A DNA stretch of 64,000 nucleotides, taken from assembly GCA_904066235.2 (NCBI GenBank), contig CAJFCV020000006.1:2170001-2234000 (forward strand), in the 5' to 3' direction. The position numbers were made by a program, and so were the translations under genes. The DNA comes from Bursaphelenchus xylophilus. Lineage: Eukaryota; Nematoda; Chromadorea; Rhabditida; Aphelenchoididae. Below the pieces are notes generated by a model. That model searched no databases and had not been told where the DNA came from. It worked only from the letters and a program-made list of their open reading frames with translations. Shown piece by piece: positions 59,668 to 64,000 of the stretch. Numbering within the stretch: the first letter of the stretch is position 1; each line of letters starts with the position of its first letter.

Positions 59668-62237
59668 TCAATGAACCGTTGTAGTTTCGGACTTCAGATC
59701 GGTCGCATTCGTCGTCAAAACTGAACCCATCGACTTGCTGCCAACTCCGATTCGCTTCCGGAACGATGGGATTACCAGCAGGACTGTGATGGCGTTGATG
59801 ACGGGGATTGTGGAAACAGAAGTCACCAGATACATCCCAGTCCATGCGGCGTCCATTTTGAGTTGCGCCATGACTGTGGCCACAACCACTGGGAGGCCGA
59901 CGATAACTCCGGGATATGTGGCCTTCAAAAATGGATGTTATAAGTTTGCTATCAGTCTGTTGGGAAAATAATGAGCAATTTGGCGCAGAAGAATATCTCG
60001 CCTCATCGCTCACCAAATGCCCAGCCGTTTCTACCTGTCGCGAAGTGATGATGGGCGATTCCAAGACGCGACAAACCCGCTTATTTTCCCAGACTGGTCA
60101 CTTCGTGTCAGACTGTCGGGAAAATAAAGAGCACTCAGTCACATCGAAAATTGCATCGCCGCCGGGAAAATGAATTGTGTCGCGGCAAAATAATTTTTTT
60201 CACTGCAGCGACTCGATTGGCCCAGCGGACTTGTGCTCATTATTTTGCCGACAGACTGATAATGACCTTGACGTGCCGCAACTTTTCGGGTTGACACAGT
60301 TCGGGTCAACAAAACAATTTGTAGAAGATGCCTACGAGGCCTGGCAAGCCGTTGCATGCCGTATTTGGGCTTGGGATCTTATACAAAACCTAGAATAGGG
60401 ACCCTCAAACTACGTGTTCTAACCCAGCTCGTAACACTAAGCCTACTGATTGCCGTCGCCATCATGCAACGACAAATCGAGGCAACCCAAAGTACAGTCG
60501 AACCGAACTGGCATTGATCCGGAAAGCCGTAGCGCCGGCTTTTGACATCAAATAAAATGAATCCAAAGCAGAAAATTCCACTTGCCTGCAAAGCCATGAC
60601 CTTGTTCAATTTTTTCTGCGCCTCTTTAGTGCTTTTGCTCATACTGAGGTCACCAGAATGCAGGACCTTATGAATCTTCCTTCCAGTATAAATGATGATC
60701 ACATACAGAACGACGACCGAAAGTTGACTGCTCGCAAAGTGGACAATAGGCCCCAGATTTTCCTAGAAAACAATAATAATCCAAATTTTGCCCTTTTATG
60801 ACAATGTATTCGAAGAAATGCTCCTACCGTATCACCTGTGACAAAGGTCGGGGTGTTGAAGGAGTACAACGGATGCCCTTGAAGGGTTCTGGTATCCGCT
60901 TCGTTTGCCGGCTCAAAACAAAGGAAAGCCGCGAATCCCTGGCCAATGCACCAAGTCATCCCCAAGCAATATGTGAACACAAACCTGGTTGCGCTCAGTC
61001 CACTTTTGCACAACGCATTGTACCGATAGACAAATTGAACCATGATTGTCATGATCGTGACGTACATTCCAGTCAGCCACAGCGCGCACATCAACATGTT
61101 GTAGGGGTAGGCGCTGTGAATGAAGGGTCCGGTGGTGATGAAATACATCTTCCCAGCGCGAATTTCAACAATCTGAAGAGTAATGGGGATGATATGGGGA
61201 AGTCCTCTCAAAGCGGCAATAGTACGCTTTGAAGTTAAAAGCGACTTTTCGGGTCAGCGACAGTTCTTTCGTCGTTTTTTCATGGCGGATGCTAGGAACG
61301 CGTGAGTGATAGTGATGATAAGACAAAGTCACGTTCTAGGATAGTCTGACACGATATTTTACCTGTTTCTACACCTATTAGTCCCTTTGGGGCTAGGGTA
61401 GTACAACCCCAGTCCAGTTCAGCCCTCACATGACCCAGTTAAACCCCTCGATCCAATCTGAAGTGCCTACTCGGGATTGGGTTCTCTCGGCTACGATCAT
61501 CGTTGCCTGAACTACAAGAACGAATTTGGACAGTAACTGGGGGTTTGAGCTAAACGCCGCGGGTCGTTTTACTCAAATTTGCATTTTTTGTATTATTCTA
61601 ATTTTTTCATTATGGGGGGTGCGAAATGGACAAAACAGTGGGGGTTTGAACTACCTTTCATCGGGGGCTGAACTACCAAAGCCCCCGTCCCTTCGCAAAA
61701 ATCGCTGGAGTGATTTCCGCCATTGACTTGCAGACTTGTACAATATCCAGGAAAAAAACTTACGGATGTTTGTGTAAAACTAGGATCAACTATCGAAAAA
61801 ATTAAAGAAATAGTCATGTTATGTATTTTCCAAGTCTCCGCGGAGCCTTTGCCGACGGTTCGCAAAGCTTCCAACGGCTTAGCCAAGCCTCGTAGGCACA
61901 TCCTACAACATTCCTCTGGGCCTACGCCTGCCCTACACCTCGTAACGATCGATCTTGTATAGACCCGAACTGTTGTCGACCCGAAAATTCAGCACTTAAT
62001 CAAACACACCATCATAGTTACAAGGTTCATTGCGGTGTACAAAATGTCGCCCAGCACACTCATCAACAAGATACGACAATAATTCCTTGTGGTTTGGTTC
62101 TTCATCGTCAACGCCAAATACACCACGATGCCATTGAGAGAAAACGAGACTGTAGCCAGCACCAGTTCGTATACGAAATGAATCTCTCGTATCGCTACAA
62201 ACAGTCGGTCATTCTCAACCATTTCGCTGACATTCAT
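59668..62237 (-). CDS. Rec-10: Srd/Str-like chemoreceptor
   Basis: 334 residues. Exons on the minus strand: 62010-62237, 60828-61172, 60586-60762 and 59668-59922. Divergent member: exon 2 starts IVEIRAGKMYFITTGPFIHS; TM3 QFVYRYNALC; the VDP/LDP before intron 2 is GDT; exon 3 has HSGDLSMSKSTKEAQKKLNKVM; C-terminal VIPSFRKRIG. Intron 3 begins with GCAAGT instead of GT, and its acceptor is TTTGAAG. Intron 3 holds two family B MITEs. Groups with Rec-11 by the NLGPI..F start of exon 3. Confidence 0.86.
59951..60097. mobile_element. Family B MITE, right end worn
   Basis: Starts ATCAGTCTGTTGGGAAAATAATGAGC; ends CTTATTTTCCCAGACTGG. Interior close to the GTGG-subtype (GATGGGCGATTCCAAGACGCGAC). Confidence 0.7.
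60106..60261. mobile_element. Family B MITE, GAGC-subtype
   Basis: Starts TCAGACTGTCGGGAAAATAAAGAGC and ends GCTCATTATTTTGCCGACAGACTGAT. Typical interior GCATCGCCGCCGGGAAAATG. Confidence 0.8.
61380..61760. other. Unexplained block in Rec-10 intron 1
   Basis: Contains repeated phrases such as GGGGGTTTGA and TGAACTAC in both orientations and the words CCCAGT/ACTGGG, suggesting a worn inverted repeat. No coding signal. The adjoining 61830-61990 matches the dispersed repeat at 31340. Confidence 0.4.
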
Positions 62238-62678
62238 TCTGAATGACTCACAAAGATGTCATGTACAAGTATGAATAAATTGAGACGATGAAAATAGCAA
62301 TGAAATACTTTCTTCACAATCTCACCTAATAAGATCCTCCCTAGTACGACCAACAAACAGGATGAGAATCTGTTTTTCGAGACTTATCGCGTGTGTCTTG
62401 GACATGTTTTTCCTCCCTGCTTTTGTCTGCAGTTGTTACCGGAAAGTATTTGCATGGATGACAAAAGTGTGGATATATATTTACATGTTTGTAGTAGCTT
62501 ATAATAGTCCGTGCAAAGTCATTGGAGCCTTTTTTTGCACTGTGGAGTGAAGCCGCGGCAACAGCTCTTGGCCCGCAGCTATGTAACAAAAAACAGGGGA
62601 GTTTACTGTCTTTCATTGTTATGCGGAATTAGCAACAGTAAAAAGCATCCAAATCGGTTGTAAAGTATCAGCCTGCCT

Positions 62679-62922
62679 ATTAGCATTTTCATAAAGTGCA
62701 TGGACTTTTGCACTGTGCATATCGCTTTCTTCGCGCGACACGATCCTTTTCAAAACATTTTTGCACGGTGCAATTGTCTCAAGTTTCGCGGCGGCGCAAT
62801 GGAAAAAAGCTTGTGTCGCAGCGATTTTGTTTGAGAAATCAAATTGCACTGTGCAGTCGACCTTTTTCTTGCACAGTGCGGCGAGCGACGAAAAGTCCAT
62901 GCACTTTATGAAAATGCTAATA
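62679..62922. mobile_element. Family C-like fold-back
   Basis: Ends ATTAGCATTTTCATAAAGTGC and the inverse GCACTTTATGAAAATGCTAAT, followed inward by ATGGAC/GTCCAT and TTGCACTGTGC / GCACAGTGC words. Upstream of Rec-10. Confidence 0.8.
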
Positions 62923-62930
62923 GAAAATGT

Positions 62931-63063
62931 AAGCGCAAAGTCGCTGCGCCGATCCCGTCGCAACTGAAAGACAATTTGCTTTTATCGCGAGACAATTCAT
63001 TTTCTCGGCGGCGATGCGATCTTAGATGCGACAGGATGTTCATTATTTTCCCGACAGACTGAT
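62931..63063. mobile_element. Family B MITE, left end lost
   Basis: Interior TCATTTTCTCGGCGGCGATGCG and intact right end CATTATTTTCCCGACAGACTGATAG; the left end was probably replaced by the family C-like insertion just before it. Confidence 0.7.
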
Positions 63064-63268
63064 AGTTTCAGAGTTATTAAGCTGACGTGAGTTCGACTTG
63101 TTTAGTTTTTATTATCTTTCGTTTAAATTGTATATAAATTAGTTTGATTACTCTCTCAATTCATTTAGTACAACTCCTTACTGGCCTCATTACGTGATCG
63201 ACGAGAATAGTTGGGCAGGTAAAAATAAGAAAGAAAGATTAGAAAGTAATTCTTTGGGTTACATACAT

Positions 63269-63333
63269 ACTAGTCTGTCGGGAAAGCAATGGGACTGCGA
63301 CAATTTGCTCATCATTTTCCCGACAAACTGATA
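63269..63333. mobile_element. Family B MITE, minimal copy
   Basis: 65 bp: ACTAGTCTGTCGGGAAAGCA at the left, CATCATTTTCCCGACAAACTGAT at the right with almost no interior. Confidence 0.7.
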
Positions 63334-63432
63334 ATATACTTAGAAATCAATATAAATGATAAATAATAGACCAGATGTTAATTACTGCAACGTAGACAAA
63401 AATATTGCGCTTTTACCAAGCTAGCCCAAACT

Positions 63433-63943
63433 TCAATGCATCATGGTGTGATCAGCTCTAGACGAAGTCTCTGGAACGGTCGAAATAGCTGAGGTTGTGA
63501 CATTGCCACTGCCCATAATCCTCTTCCGGAACGATGGGATAACCAGAAGAACGGTGATGGCGTTGATGATCGGGATTGCCGAGATTGATGGGGCAATGTA
63601 CATCCCGCTCCAAGATACGTCCATTTTGAGTTGAGCCATAATCGTGGCCAGCAAAACAGGAAGGCCCACAATTAGACCTGGATAGGTCGCCTAGAATAGG
63701 TTGAAATTACCAACACTTTCTTAAGCTTTGGCAAAGAATGACCATTTTTTGCAACGAACGTCTTACCTGCAACGCCATGACTTTATTCAACTTCTTTTGG
63801 GCGTCTTTCGTATTCGTACTCATATTGAGTGTGTCGGAATTCAAAACCTTTTGTATTCTCCTTCCAGTGGTCACGATTATAACGTATAAAACTACAATCG
63901 ATATTTGACTGCAGCAGAAATGCAGAATCGGTCCCAAATTGGC
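63433..63943 (-). CDS. Rec-11: Srd/Str-like chemoreceptor, 3' part
   Basis: Last two coding exons on the minus strand, 63767-63943 (177 nt) and 63433-63690; exons 1-2 lie beyond the right edge. Exon 3 carries TM5 (ISIVVLYVIIVTTGRRI) and DAQKKLNKVMALQ; exon 4 TM6-TM7 (ATYPGLIVGLPVLLATIMAQLKMD...VIPSFRKRIMG). Strongly similar to Rec-10. The cluster therefore probably continues to the right. Confidence 0.85.
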
Positions 63944-64000
63944 CTGAAATCAAAGATAAATACAAGACGAATTGGTAGTAAAAATCTACAAAAAACTCTT

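Overview
The window is eukaryotic and almost certainly comes from a free-living type of nematode. The genes are split by many short introns with strong TTTCAG acceptors and GTAAGT/GTGAGT donors. There is a DIS3 exosome gene and a non-muscle myosin II gene of animal type, a receptor gene of the Sra/Srab kind, and a cluster of Srd/Str-like seven-transmembrane chemoreceptor genes. I cannot name the species. Gene models below were assembled by hand from splice sites, reading phase and paralogue alignment.

Layout. 1-3999 (-): the 5' part of a non-muscle myosin II heavy chain (motor domain, eight exons, running off the left edge). 4000-10766: upstream DNA with no convincing gene, holding fold-back elements, including a 1.8 kb inverted repeat whose two arms carry tRNA-like Pol III boxes. 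10767-17544 (+): a complete 11-exon DIS3/RRP44 gene. Its fourth intron contains, on the opposite strand, a complete 4-exon gene for a cysteine-rich single-pass membrane protein (11915-13724). 17679-21597 (-): a 6-exon Sra/Srab-like receptor, convergent with dis-3, its introns filled with fold-back elements. 21600-26370: mostly inverted-repeat elements. 26371-27376 (+): a small acidic two-exon gene. 27471-63943: eleven receptor genes, here called Rec-1 to Rec-11. Rec-1 (-) and Rec-2 (+) are a head-to-head pair of close paralogues; Rec-3 to Rec-11 are all on the minus strand in one tandem row.

All receptor genes share one architecture: four coding exons and three phase-0 introns. Exon 2 is exactly 345 nt in all ten genes where it lies in the window, and exon 3 is exactly 177 nt in all eleven. 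Rec-4 carries an in-frame TAA in exon 3. An extra intact copy of the last exon lies downstream of Rec-3. Rec-6 and Rec-7 sit in a duplicated unit that includes their upstream DNA.

The second theme is non-autonomous mobile DNA. I count about 25 copies of one MITE (TIR ATCAGTCTGTCGGGAAAATA), seven copies of a Tc1-like fold-back (TA/CAGTG ends), several other inverted-repeat families, a degenerate mariner in a Rec-2 intron, two solo LTRs with perfect 5-bp target duplications, and a GC-rich hAT-like element. Many sit in introns 1 and 3 of the receptor genes. Two fold-back elements contain tRNA-like modules in both arms, pointing toward each other; this is the most unusual structure here.
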